Shown here one piece after another: positions 9,242 through 20,513 of a stretch of DNA of 64,000 nt; the first letter of the stretch is position 1; each line of letters starts with the position of its first letter. Under the pieces are notes generated by a model. The model worked only from the letters and a program-made list of their open reading frames with translations, did not search any database and was not told where the DNA came from. Source of the stretch: JANQOH01 sp965242575 (lineage in GTDB: Bacteria; Pseudomonadota; Alphaproteobacteria; UBA7887); contig OZ251461.1 of assembly GCA_965242575.1 (NCBI GenBank), positions 3,328,458 through 3,392,457 on the forward strand, written 5' to 3'. The translations under genes and the position numbers were made by a program.

Positions 9242-9577
9242 TTCGCAATTGCGGGATTTGCGGGACGCGGGGCGGGTGGGCTTCCGGGACGGGGGCGATC
9301 CGGGAGTTCCGGGAGAACCGGGCGAAGCCGCGCGTCGGCGCGGCGCCCGGATCCGGGACTGCGGGATTCGCAATTGCGGGATTTGCGGGACGCGGGGCGG
9401 ACGGGCTTCCGGGACGGCGACGATCCGGGAGAACCGGGCGAAGCTGCGCGTCGGCGCGGCGCCCGGATCCAGGATTGCGGGATTCGCAATTGCGGGATTT
9501 GCGGGACGCGGGGCGGGTGGGCTTCCGGGACGGGGGCGATCCGGGAGTTCCGGGAGAACCGGGCGAAGCCGCGCGTC
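9242..9577. repeat. Three tandem imperfect copies of a ~120-base G-rich unit
   Basis: Copies begin at 9242, 9367 and 9483, each with TTCGCAATTGCGGGATTTGC. Spacings are 125 and 116 bases; the middle copy lacks about nine bases around GGGAGTTCC. The third copy stops near 9577. The units are rich in short CGGGA-type words. Neither period is a multiple of three, so the array cannot be a repeated protein in one frame. It lies in the gap upstream of gatC. Confidence 0.9.
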
Positions 9578-9587
9578 GTCATCGACG

Positions 9588-9613
9588 ATGCCGGCGAGGA
9601 CGCCGGCGGTCCC
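9588..9613 (-). repeat. Partial copy of the dispersed hairpin element
   Basis: On the minus strand this reads GGGACCGCCGGCGTCCTCGC followed by CGGCAT. It matches the start of the copy at 52401 except for one extra C and one substitution. It directly follows the tandem array. Only the first arm is recognisable. Confidence 0.5.
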
Positions 9614-10034
9614 AGGGGAGATCGGTGGGGCGGGATCGGGCCATGCGGACGCCTCGCGAATTGCGCTTTCGGGATTCCGGGAAAGGCCGCGCGCCGACGG
9701 CCCCCCGGGGCATCCGGATCGCCTCCCCATTAAAGCGCGTTCGCGGGCCTTGCGGGAGAGGACCATGGTCCGCCCCGCCCGGCGCGGTCCCGGCGGCGAG
9801 CGAACCGGCCGCGCTCCGGTTGCTCGACGCCATGCGCCGTTTCGAGGTTCTGCGCCCGCTCGGCGACGCCGAACGCCATCCCCGCATCCCCCGCGCCGGG
9901 CGTCGTCGCAGCGGTCGAGCCGAGCCGACTACGCGCTCCGCCTCGGGGACGCCGCTGGCGATACCGGACACCGGGCGCGGGCGGCGCGGGCATGAAGTCG
10001 ATGCAAAATTGCGGGTATCGCGAATTCGGCCCGG
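9614..10034. other. Gene-free spacer
   Basis: No gene could be supported between the repeats and the restriction-modification gene. Open frames here are Arg/Pro/Gly-rich, lack ribosome-binding sites and match no family I know. A run of nine G followed by CCCC sits further left, at 9082-9094. Confidence 0.6.
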
Positions 10035-13000
10035 TCAATGATCGGACGATTCCGGTCGGATCATGGTGGAAAGCGCCCCGACCCGCCTTGCCGTGTCGGC
10101 GAAATTCCCGACCTCTTCCGGCGACAAATTCCGCTCCAGGACGGCGCGTTCGCGGTAGGACAGCCACTTTTTGAGCGCTTGGTAGCCGCCGAGTTTGTAG
10201 TTCCAGACGGCGGCGGGGACGTTGCGCCAGAAGGCGCGGTCGTTGAGATGGACGTCGAGGGTCGTGTCGCCGAGGGCGGGATTGGCCGCGCGCTCCTCGC
10301 GCGTCGGGGCGCGTTCGACGGCGCGGCCCTGTCCGGGCATGACGGCGCCGCCCGCGCCGAGATGGCCCCAACCGGCGGTGAGCGCGAAGTCGCCGCCGGC
10401 CATGTTGCGCCCGTCCACGGTGGAGGGGACGGCGATGACGGCGAGGTCTGGGCGCAGTGGGGTTTGCGTCACGCCGGGAACGGGCGCTTCGGGATCGAGC
10501 AGGCGGGCGAGTTCGCAGCCCCGCGCCGCCGATTGCGCGAGCGTGTCCGCCGCGCCTTTCGCGTCGCCGTCGGGCCAGCCGGGGAGGGGGATGCGCGGCC
10601 ATTCCATGCGCAGCGCGCCGGCGTTCGCTTCGCGGTAGGCGGGATCGTGCAGGGTGGAGAGGACGTGATGGAACAGGTCCTCGACGTCCATGCCGAGGCG
10701 TCCGAGATAGCGGCAGGCCGCGCCCGACAAATTGGCGTGACGCCCGTCGCCATTGTCCATTAGCCAAGCGGGGAACATGAGAGCTGTGCGCTCTATCAGG
10801 TGCAGGGAAGCCATATGCCTCGTGGAGCACGTCTGGGGCTCCAGCGAGTCCTTGCGAAGATGTTGAGCTGCGGAAAACCACAAATTTCTCCTGAACACAT
10901 GCTTTTTGTAATCGGCGCGCTTCTCGTCGAGTAGCTTGGTGTCGGCTTCCCAATACAGCCAGCGGTTGTCGAACGGGCGGTAGGCGTGACGCACGAATCC
11001 GTCCTCGTTCGGCCCGCCGCGCGCGAGCAGCGCGTCTCGTACCGCGCGTGCGTCGAAACGCGCCGTCGATCTCATCGCCGCCGGGTAGCGCCGCGCGATC
11101 TCTTCATGGCTCAATGACGAGTCGAAGTAGTCGGCGATACGCGCCTTCAGGCGGTCGAGATCGATATCGATGAGGAACCCGTTGCGACTCGTCTTCACGC
11201 CCGGGAACCACACGGGGAACAACTCCGGCAGCGGCGGAGAATCGAACCAGCCCGCGCTCACCGTCGTCCGCACGAAGGGCAGACCGAGCGGCAGGTTCGG
11301 CGCGAATTCCTCATATAGAGCCCCCGGCGCCTCCTCCGCCGTCGCCAGCAACTCCGTCCGCTTGCCCCGGCCCCACAGATGGCGGAAGCCTATGCCCGAA
11401 GCCGGCGCGTGATCGCCCTTGCGCACCAGCGTCGTTATCGCCGCGCCGACCTGGATGCCCACCGAATTGCCGGGAACCGTGAACACGCTCGGATCCGGAG
11501 ACCCGTCCGGGGTCTTCCCGCCTTTGCGCACGTCCCCGTTCAGGCAATCGATCCGCACCGCATCGAACGCCTCGAGGTAGCGCTCGCGCATCGCCGTGAA
11601 CGACAGACCGTCCAGCCACGAATAGTTCGACACGAAGCACACCACGCCCCGGCCCGTCGCCTCCGCTATCCGACGCTCCGCCATGCGGAAAAAGCGCACG
11701 TAAAGGTCGTTCAGCCCCTGCCCCTCCGGCTTGCGGACGCAGCGCGGCGCGCGGTAGGCGTCGGACAGCGCGCGCTCCTCGTCCACCGCCATCCCCGCGA
11801 AGCCGTTGTAAGGCGGATTGCCCAACACCACGAGAATCGGCGCGTCGCGCTTCACGCGCTCCGCCCGGTCGCGCTCCTCCTCCAGCTCCGGGAACGGCAA
11901 CGGCGCCGCCGCCCCCGGCTCCCACCCCGTCAGCGCATTGGTCAGGAACACCTGCGCCCGCTCTCCCTCCGCCAACGGCGCGTCCAGCGCCCGCAGCGCA
12001 AGCCCAACCTGCAAATGCGCAACCGCGAACGGCGCAGGCATGATCTCGAAACCGAACACGCGATCCAGAGCCGAGCGCCGCACACGCGCGCCCGCCAGAG
12101 CGCCCAGGCCCCGCCCTTGCAGGTTCGCCGCTATCCGCCGCAACACCTCCGCCAGATACGCCCCCGTCCCGCAACACGGATCGAGGACATAGACGTTCTC
12201 CGCCGCCAACCCCTCCGAAATGCCCAAATCGTCCTTCAGCGAACGGTCCACGCGCGCCACCATGTAGCGGACCACCTCCGAAGGCGTGTACCAAACCCCC
12301 AACTGCTTGCGGAGCGCGGGGTCGAACGCCTCGAGGAAGGGTTCGTAGAAGTAGGGCACCGCCTCGCCCTCGTCGAAGCGGTCGAAGAACGCCGCCCGGT
12401 CCACCCGGTCCAGCGCCGCCGACGTCCAGTCCAGAACCTCCACCAATCCCAGCGGTTGCAGGCGGCCCGGATCCGACAGCTGCTGGAACAGCGCCCGCAA
12501 CACCGGGGCGCGCAAATGCCAGACGGCGGTGCGCCAGTCGAACCCGCCCGCCGGCGGCGGCGATTGGCGCGCCCACAGCACCCAGGCGGAGAACACGCCG
12601 TAGAACAGCGTTTGCACCAGCGTCGAACGGAAGAACCGCGCCCCGCGCGCGCCCTCGAAACGCGCCCCCAGCGCCTCCTCCAGCGCCGTGCGCACCGCCG
12701 CCAGCGCCGGCGCGTCCCCCGCCGCCTCGACGCGCGCCAGACCGTCGCGGGCGTAGGAGGCGAGCAACCACGCCAGGTCGCGCGGCTCCGCCAGCGCCGC
12801 GCGGTGCGACAGCGCGCGAGAGAGATACTCGCCCAAAGCCGCGCCCGCCTCGCGCGCGAAAGCGCGCGGGCGCTCCAGGCGCTCCTCGAATTCCCCTGCG
12901 CTTGCGGCGAGGCGGAAGGTCTCCAGCCTTGCGGGGCGTCCCTCGGCGCCGGCGCCGACGAGCACGAAATCGCGCGTGTTGGTGACGAGGACGAGGCGGT

Positions 13001-13352
13001 AACGCCCCCAATAGCGGCTCACCTGTTCGCCATCCGCTGTCACCCACGCATCGTCGCGGGCGGACTTCACCTCGACGACCCCGCGCTCGGGCGGCTGCCC
13101 CGGCCGCGGCTTGCCCCGTTGCGCCTGCTTCGCCGCGTAGAGGCCGAAATCGGGCCGCCCCGCGCCCTGGTCGGCGAGTTCGCTGACGCAAAACACCTTC
13201 GGCTTGAGCGCCGCGCCGACGGCGTTGAGCAGGTTCGCCAGCGCCGGGTAGCGGGATTCCTCCCCCGTCGCCCCGCCGGACGCGCCCACGCGCCGCAGTT
13301 CGGCGAAGAACGCCTCGGCGGCGGATTCCAGTTGCGATTTCGTTCCGGCCAT
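10035..13352 (-). CDS. Single-chain restriction-modification enzyme (type ISP-like / type IIG)
   Basis: 1105 residues combining cleavage, methylation and recognition. The N-terminus has a PD-(D/E)xK nuclease site: P67-D68 and VEVK with E94 and K96. A helical region follows, then an N6-adenine methyltransferase with motif I DPCCGTG (391-397) and motif IV NPPY (512-515). The remaining ~500 residues resemble the target-recognition part of type ISP enzymes (for example PYRPFDNRWLYWEADTKLL and VWNYKLGGYQALKKWL). The SF2 helicase of LlaBIII-type ISP enzymes is absent, so this is a shorter architecture. The ATG at 13352 is preferred over a TTG ten codons upstream. No separate nuclease or methylase partner is adjacent. 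Confidence 0.88.
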   Translation of the reverse strand: MAGTKSQLESAAEAFFAELRRVGASGGATGEESRYPALANLLNAVGAALKPKVFCVSELADQGAGRPDFGLYAAKQAQRGKPRPGQPPERGVVEVKSARDDAWVTADGEQVSRYWGRYRLVLVTNTRDFVLVGAGAEGRPARLETFRLAASAGEFEERLERPRAFAREAGAALGEYLSRALSHRAALAEPRDLAWLLASYARDGLARVEAAGDAPALAAVRTALEEALGARFEGARGARFFRSTLVQTLFYGVFSAWVLWARQSPPPAGGFDWRTAVWHLRAPVLRALFQQLSDPGRLQPLGLVEVLDWTSAALDRVDRAAFFDRFDEGEAVPYFYEPFLEAFDPALRKQLGVWYTPSEVVRYMVARVDRSLKDDLGISEGLAAENVYVLDPCCGTGAYLAEVLRRIAANLQGRGLGALAGARVRRSALDRVFGFEIMPAPFAVAHLQVGLALRALDAPLAEGERAQVFLTNALTGWEPGAAAPLPFPELEEERDRAERVKRDAPILVVLGNPPYNGFAGMAVDEERALSDAYRAPRCVRKPEGQGLNDLYVRFFRMAERRIAEATGRGVVCFVSNYSWLDGLSFTAMRERYLEAFDAVRIDCLNGDVRKGGKTPDGSPDPSVFTVPGNSVGIQVGAAITTLVRKGDHAPASGIGFRHLWGRGKRTELLATAEEAPGALYEEFAPNLPLGLPFVRTTVSAGWFDSPPLPELFPVWFPGVKTSRNGFLIDIDLDRLKARIADYFDSSLSHEEIARRYPAAMRSTARFDARAVRDALLARGGPNEDGFVRHAYRPFDNRWLYWEADTKLLDEKRADYKKHVFRRNLWFSAAQHLRKDSLEPQTCSTRHMASLHLIERTALMFPAWLMDNGDGRHANLSGAACRYLGRLGMDVEDLFHHVLSTLHDPAYREANAGALRMEWPRIPLPGWPDGDAKGAADTLAQSAARGCELARLLDPEAPVPGVTQTPLRPDLAVIAVPSTVDGRNMAGGDFALTAGWGHLGAGGAVMPGQGRAVERAPTREERAANPALGDTTLDVHLNDRAFWRNVPAAVWNYKLGGYQALKKWLSYRERAVLERNLSPEEVGNFADTARRVGALSTMIRPESSDH

Positions 13353-13490
13353 CGCCCATGTATGAACGAACGCGCCCGGCAACGCAACCCCGGGAGCGCG
13401 GGCGCCCTTGACGCGCTCATCCGGCCGCGCCGCCGCGCCGGCAAGGCCGCGAAATATTTCGCCGGCGCACGGCGAAAAGGCCGGCGGGCG

Positions 13491-15925
<2,435 letters not shown>

Positions 15926-15929
<4 letters not shown>

Positions 15930-17164
15930 GCCCACCGGGCGACGGCGGCGGTGCGCAGGCGCCCGTCGCCGACGGCGAGGAACTGGGCGCGCCCGGCGAG
16001 GGCGTCGAACAGCCCCGCCTCGGCGCCGGTCAGCCAGACCTGCCCGCCGAGCGCCGCCGCCGCCTCGACCAGGGCGGCGCGGCGGCGCGAATCGAGATGC
16101 GCGGCGACCTCGTCGAGAAGCAGCAGCGGCGGCGCGCCGCGCCGCGCCGCATGCAGGCGCGCCGCGGCCAGCACGATGGCGACCAGCAGCGCCTTCTGCT
16201 CGCCGGTCGAGCATTGCGCGGCCGGCGCGCCGCGGTCGATGTCCTCCACCGCCAGGTCGGCGCGGTGGGCGCCGACCGCGGCGCCGCCGCTCTCCCGGTC
16301 GCGGTCGCGGGACTCGCGCAGGGCGGCGGCGAAACGCTGCTCGACATCGACCGCCGGCATCGCCGCGAGCCAGTCGTCGAGCGCGCCGACGAGCGCCAGC
16401 CCGGCGCGCGGAAACGGGCCGTCGGCGAGGCGGAGCGCCGCCGACAGCCGCTCCACCGCCTGGGCGCGGGTGGCGGCGACGGCGACGCCGCGGGCGGCCA
16501 TCGTCTCCTCCGCGGCGTCGAGCCACGCGGCCTCGGCGCCGTCGGCGAGCAGGCGCTGGCGCGCGCGCGCCGCCTTCTCGTAAGCCGCCAGCGCGCCCGC
16601 ATGGCGGGGTTCAAGGCCGCTCGCCAGGCGATCGAGGAAGTCGCGCCGCCGGCCCGGCGAATCGGCGAACAGGCGGTCCATCGCCGGGGTGAGCCAGACG
16701 ACCGCGAGGCGCTCGGCGAGCGCCGCCTGGCCGCGCGCCGGGCGCCCGTCGATGCGCACCGCGCGGCGCGGCGCGGCGGCCGCGCCCGGTTCGCCGCCCG
16801 TGCCGATGTCCGCCGCGCCGAGCGGCGAATCGATTCGCGCGGCCACCGCCCATTCGGCGCCGGGCGGCGCGGCGCGGCGGCGCAGGTCGGCGAGCCGCGC
16901 GCCGCGCAGGCCGCGGCCCGGCGCGAGCAGCGACACCGCCTCCAGCAGGTTGGTCTTGCCGGCCCCGTTGGGTCCGCTGAGCACCACCGGGCCGCGGGCG
17001 AACTCGTGGCGCAGGCCGCGGTAGTTGCGGAATTCCGAGAGCCGCAGCGCGCGCACCGCCATCGCCGCGCCCGGCGCCGGGCGGGCGCGCGGCGCGGGGG
17101 CGAGGGCCGGGGCGGGCGGCGGGGCGGCGGGGCCGCGCGCGGGCGCCGCGCCGGTCGCGATCAT
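15926..17164 (-). CDS. recF: DNA replication and repair protein RecF
   Basis: Up to 412 residues. RecF is an SMC-like ATPase that helps load RecA at gaps. Walker A is GPNGAGKTN, the signature region is CSTGEQKALL and Walker B is LLLLDEVAAHLD. The ATG at 17164 overlaps the dnaN stop (ATGA), but it adds about 34 Ala/Pro-rich residues before the normal RecF start. An ATG at 17062 (MAVRALRLSEFRNYRG) fits the family better yet has no clear ribosome-binding site. The true start is therefore uncertain. Confidence 0.93.
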
Positions 17165-18273
17165 ACCCGCAGCGGCATCAGCACGTGCAGGACGGTGGGG
17201 TCGTCGCCGTCATCGACCACCGCGGGCGAGGCGGCGTCGGAAATGGCGAAGCGCATGGTGTCGCCGTCGATGTGCTGCGTCATGTCGAGCACGTAGCGCG
17301 AGTTGAAGCCGATATCGATGCTCTGGCCCGCATATTCGACCGGCACTTCCTCGCTCGCGGTGGCCCGGTCGGTGGTCTGCGCGCTGAGCACGATCTTGTC
17401 CGCGCCGATGCCGAGTTTGACCGCATGCCCCTTGTCGGAGATCGTCGAGACCCGGTCGACCGCGTCGGCGAAGCTCCGCCGGTGGACGGTGACGACGTTC
17501 GCGTTGTCGGTGGGGATCACCCGCTGGTAGTCGGGGAACGTCCCGTCCACCAGTTTGGTGGTCAGCACGGTGTCGCCGACGGAGAAGCGGATTTTGGTCT
17601 CCGACAGGGCGATCGCGACCTCCCCCTCGAAGCCCTCGAGGAGTTTGTGGAGTTCGTTCACCGCCTTGCGCGGGACGATGATTCCCGGCATCGATTCGGC
17701 GCCGGCCGGCAGCGCGGTCTCGACCCGCGCGAGGCGGTGCCCGTCGGTGGCCACGGCGCGCAGGGCGCTGCGCCCCGGCTCCTCCACCGCGTGCATGTAG
17801 ATGCCGTTGAGGTAGTAGCGGATCTCCTCGGTCGACACCGCGAAGCGGGTCTTCTCGACGAGGTTCCGCAACCGCTCGCCGGGGATGGAGAAGGCGGTCG
17901 GCAATTCCTCCTCGTCCATCTCCGGGAAGTCCTCGACCGGCAGGCAGTTCAGCGAGAACACGGCGGCGCCGCCGCGCAGCTCGAGCTTCTCGCCGGCCTC
18001 GCTCTCCAGCGCGATCTGCGCGCCCTCCGGCAGTTTGCGCACGATGTCGTAGAGCATCGCCGCCGGCGCGGTGACGCGGCCCTCCGCGCCGACCGTGGAC
18101 TCCGCGACGTCGACGACCGCCATGTCCATGTCGTTCGCGGTGAGCCGCAGCGCGCCCTCCTCCGCCGAGACCAGCAGGTTGTTGAGTATCGGGATGGTGT
18201 TCCGCCGTTCGACGACGCTCTGGACGTGCTGCAACGTCCGCAGCAGCTCGGCGCGTTCGATGGTCAACCGCAT
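17161..18273 (-). CDS. dnaN: DNA polymerase III beta subunit (sliding clamp)
   Basis: 370 residues, the standard length of the bacterial clamp. It starts MRLTIERAELLRTLQHVQSV, has the middle-domain NGIYMH and VATDGHRLA motifs, and ends HVLMPLRV like other clamps. It gives processivity to the replicase and is the docking point for Pol III alpha and delta. It lies 117 bases downstream of dnaA and overlaps recF. The gap holds a small GC-rich inverted repeat but no obvious gene. Confidence 0.98.
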   Translation of the reverse strand: MRLTIERAELLRTLQHVQSVVERRNTIPILNNLLVSAEEGALRLTANDMDMAVVDVAESTVGAEGRVTAPAAMLYDIVRKLPEGAQIALESEAGEKLELRGGAAVFSLNCLPVEDFPEMDEEELPTAFSIPGERLRNLVEKTRFAVSTEEIRYYLNGIYMHAVEEPGRSALRAVATDGHRLARVETALPAGAESMPGIIVPRKAVNELHKLLEGFEGEVAIALSETKIRFSVGDTVLTTKLVDGTFPDYQRVIPTDNANVVTVHRRSFADAVDRVSTISDKGHAVKLGIGADKIVLSAQTTDRATASEEVPVEYAGQSIDIGFNSRYVLDMTQHIDGDTMRFAISDAASPAVVDDGDDPTVLHVLMPLRV

Positions 18274-18390
18274 GACGTCAAGCGACCCCCGGGATTGGGT
18301 TGTGTCGAATCCGGGGGGAGCGGCGCGCTCCGCGCCCGGCCCGCCATCGTAGCAGGAAACCGCGCCCGCGACAGGGTTGCGCCGCCGCGC

Positions 18391-19761
18391 TCACGCCGAA
18401 ATCACCCGCCGGAGCATGTCGACCTCCTCGGCGAAGGCGGGATCGGCGCGGCGCTCCTTGTCGATCCGCCGGACGGCGTTCATCACCGTGGTGTGGTCGC
18501 GGTTGCCGAATTTGCGCCCGATCTCGGGGTAGGAGCGCGGCGTGAGCTCCTTGGCGAGATACATGGCGACGTGCCGGGGGCGGACGACGACCTTCTGGCG
18601 CCGCGCCGAGCACATGTCCGACACCCGGACGCCGAAATGCTCCGCGACGCGCTTCTGGATGCCCTCGACGGTCACGTCGCCGGTGTGGGCGCGGAGGATG
18701 TCGCGCAGCGAGTCCTGGCAGCACTCGAGGTCGATCCGGGCGCCGGTGAGCGTCGCGCGCGCGACCAGGGTGGTGAGCGCGCCCTGCAGCTCGCGGACGT
18801 TCGAGGCGATCTTGCGGGCGAGGAACTCCACCACCTTGTCGGGCACCCGCGAGGCGGCGCCCATCTGCTCGACGCGGGCCTGGAGGATGCCGACGCGCAA
18901 CTCGTAATTGGTCTCGTGGACCTGCGCGACCAAGCCCCAATTGAGCCGCGAGCGGATGGGTTCGGTCAGCCTCTCGAGCTCGGAGGGGACGCTGTTGCCG
19001 GCCACCACCACCTGCCGGCCGCGCTCGACCATCGCGTTGAAGGTGTGAAAGAATTCCTCCTGCGTGGCGTGCTTGCCGCCGATGAACTGCACGTCGTCGA
19101 TCATCAGCAGGTCGACGGAGCGGAGCCGCTCCTTGAACGCCATGATGTGCTCCAGCCGCAGCGCGCGGACGAACTCGTTCATGAACTTCTCGGCGCTGAG
19201 ATAGACCGCCCGCCGGCCGGGCCGGAGCGCGCGGTAGCGCAGGCCGATGGCGTGCAGCAGGTGGGTCTTGCCCAGTCCGACGTCGCCGTAGATATAAAGC
19301 GGGTTGTAGGGCGGGTCCTCGGCCTCGGCGACCCGCCGGGCGGCGGCGTGGGCGAACTCGTTGGGCTTGCCGACGACGAACCTCTCGAAATCGCAGGCGC
19401 GGTCCAGCCCGTCGCCGAACGCGCCGTCGACGCTGACCGTTCCGGCGTTCGCGGCCGCCGGGGCGTCCGCCGGCAGCGCCGGGCGGACGATGAAATCGAC
19501 GGTCTGGACGGTGGGGATTTCGGCGCGCCAGAGCGCCCGCAGGCGGTCGCCGTAGCGCGGCGCCACCCAGTCGCGCAGGAACTTCGTCGGCGCGGCCATC
19601 GTCACGCGCGATTCGCCGCCCGATTCGCGCGAGATCGATTCGAGCGAGATCGATTCGATCCAGCGTTCGAAGGTCCGGTTGCCGAGCGTGTCGCGGCACC
19701 GCGCGCGCACGCGCCGCCAGCGCTCGTCGATGGTGTCGTCGATGGTGTCGCCGCCGCTCAT
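18391..19761 (-). CDS. dnaA: Chromosomal replication initiator protein DnaA
   Basis: 456 residues. Domain I is at the N-terminus (ERWRRVRARCRDTLGNRTFE). The AAA+ domain III has Walker A GDVGLGKTH (159-167) and Walker B MIDDVQF. The C-terminal DNA-binding domain has the signature GNRDHTTVMNAVRRID. The ATG at 19761 follows a strong purine-rich site (GGGGGAGCG). An earlier ATG at 19875 would add an unrelated Cys/Arg-rich segment. First gene of the dnaA-dnaN-recF-gyrB group. Confidence 0.98.
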   Translation of the reverse strand: MSGGDTIDDTIDERWRRVRARCRDTLGNRTFERWIESISLESISRESGGESRVTMAAPTKFLRDWVAPRYGDRLRALWRAEIPTVQTVDFIVRPALPADAPAAANAGTVSVDGAFGDGLDRACDFERFVVGKPNEFAHAAARRVAEAEDPPYNPLYIYGDVGLGKTHLLHAIGLRYRALRPGRRAVYLSAEKFMNEFVRALRLEHIMAFKERLRSVDLLMIDDVQFIGGKHATQEEFFHTFNAMVERGRQVVVAGNSVPSELERLTEPIRSRLNWGLVAQVHETNYELRVGILQARVEQMGAASRVPDKVVEFLARKIASNVRELQGALTTLVARATLTGARIDLECCQDSLRDILRAHTGDVTVEGIQKRVAEHFGVRVSDMCSARRQKVVVRPRHVAMYLAKELTPRSYPEIGRKFGNRDHTTVMNAVRRIDKERRADPAFAEEVDMLRRVISA

Positions 19762-19819
19762 CGCTCCCCCGTCCCCCCGCCCGGCGGGCGCCGCCGGCGC
19801 CCGTGCGACATCGAAACGC

Positions 19820-19842
19820 CCGATAAAACGACTATCGGTCAA
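19820..19842 (-). promoter_or_regulatory. Inverted repeat and -35-like element upstream of dnaA
   Basis: CCGATA (19820-19825) and TATCGG (19833-19838) form a perfect 6-base inverted repeat with a 7-base loop. On the minus strand it overlaps TTGACC (19842-19837). It sits about 60 bases before the dnaA start in an unusually A-rich stretch (19815-19885), so it may be part of the dnaA promoter or an operator. No matching -10 at 16-18 bases was found. Confidence 0.3.
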
Positions 19843-20050
19843 GCGAAAACAACACAAGAATACACGGCGACGCACAAAAACACGTGCGCGCCGAAGCGCG
19901 GAATTTCTTCCAACGCCTTTACGGAACGGAGCGGCGACCCGGTTTCACCCGAAGCCGTCCGGTGTCGATGAATCAGGTTACCGCCCGCCCGGACCGGTTG
20001 CAACGGGTTCGCCGCGCCTCGCGGAGCGCCCGCCGGGAGGGGGCCGCGCC

Positions 20051-20311
20051 CTAGAGCGCCGCGATGCGGGCGGAGAGGCGGGAGAGCTTGCGCCGCGCGG
20101 CGTTGCGCGCGACGACCCCCTTGGCGGCGCCGCGCATCAGCAGCGGCTGCGCGGCGCGCAGCGCGGCCTCGGCGGCCGCCCTGTCGCCGGCGCCGATGGC
20201 CGATTCGACGGCCTTGACCGAGGTGCCGATTCGGCTGCGGCGCGCCCGGTTGAAGACGCGCCGGCGCGCGTTGCGCCGAATCCGTTTTTGCGCCGATTTG
20301 TGATGCGCCAT
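20051..20311 (-). CDS. rpsT: 30S ribosomal protein S20
   Basis: 86 residues, the usual length. The start MAHHKSAQKRIRRNARRR and the helical ALRAAQPLLMRGAAKGVVARNAARRKLSRL are characteristic. S20 binds 16S rRNA early in 30S assembly. rpsT upstream of dnaA in the same direction is a common alphaproteobacterial arrangement. A 289-base gap separates the two. Confidence 0.97.
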   Translation of the reverse strand: MAHHKSAQKRIRRNARRRVFNRARRSRIGTSVKAVESAIGAGDRAAAEAALRAAQPLLMRGAAKGVVARNAARRKLSRLSARIAAL

Positions 20312-20376
20312 CGCGATGCCGTCCCGGAAAGCGGTTGCCTGCTGCGCGCCGGCGGCCCCGCCCGCGGCGCGCCCCT

Positions 20377-20405
20377 CCGATACACGCCCCCGCCGGCGCG
20401 GTCAA
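20377..20405 (-). promoter_or_regulatory. Promoter for rpsT
   Basis: On the minus strand TTGACC (20405-20400), 17 bases, then TATCGG (20382-20377). Spacing is ideal and the site lies about 65 bases before the rpsT start in the gap with pccB. Confidence 0.55.
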
Positions 20406-20513
20406 GGCGCCCGCCGCGGCCCCGGCGAGTCCCGTCGCGGGCGCGGGGCGGGCGGTGGCGCGGCCCCGGCGGCGGTGCTAAATCGGGCGCGGGCGGAAGC
20501 GGGGCGGGGCGTC

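Noticed and set aside
9242..9577. CRISPR array
   Set aside because: Copies are ~120 bases, nearly identical throughout, with no unique spacers and no cas genes.
9131..9766. Minus-strand ORF across the tandem repeats
   Set aside because: The repeat periods shift the frame and no ribosome-binding site or domain is present.
19762..20050. Origin of replication upstream of dnaA
   Set aside because: The stretch is A-rich, but I found no cluster of TTWTNCACA-type DnaA boxes. In this class the origin is usually not at dnaA.
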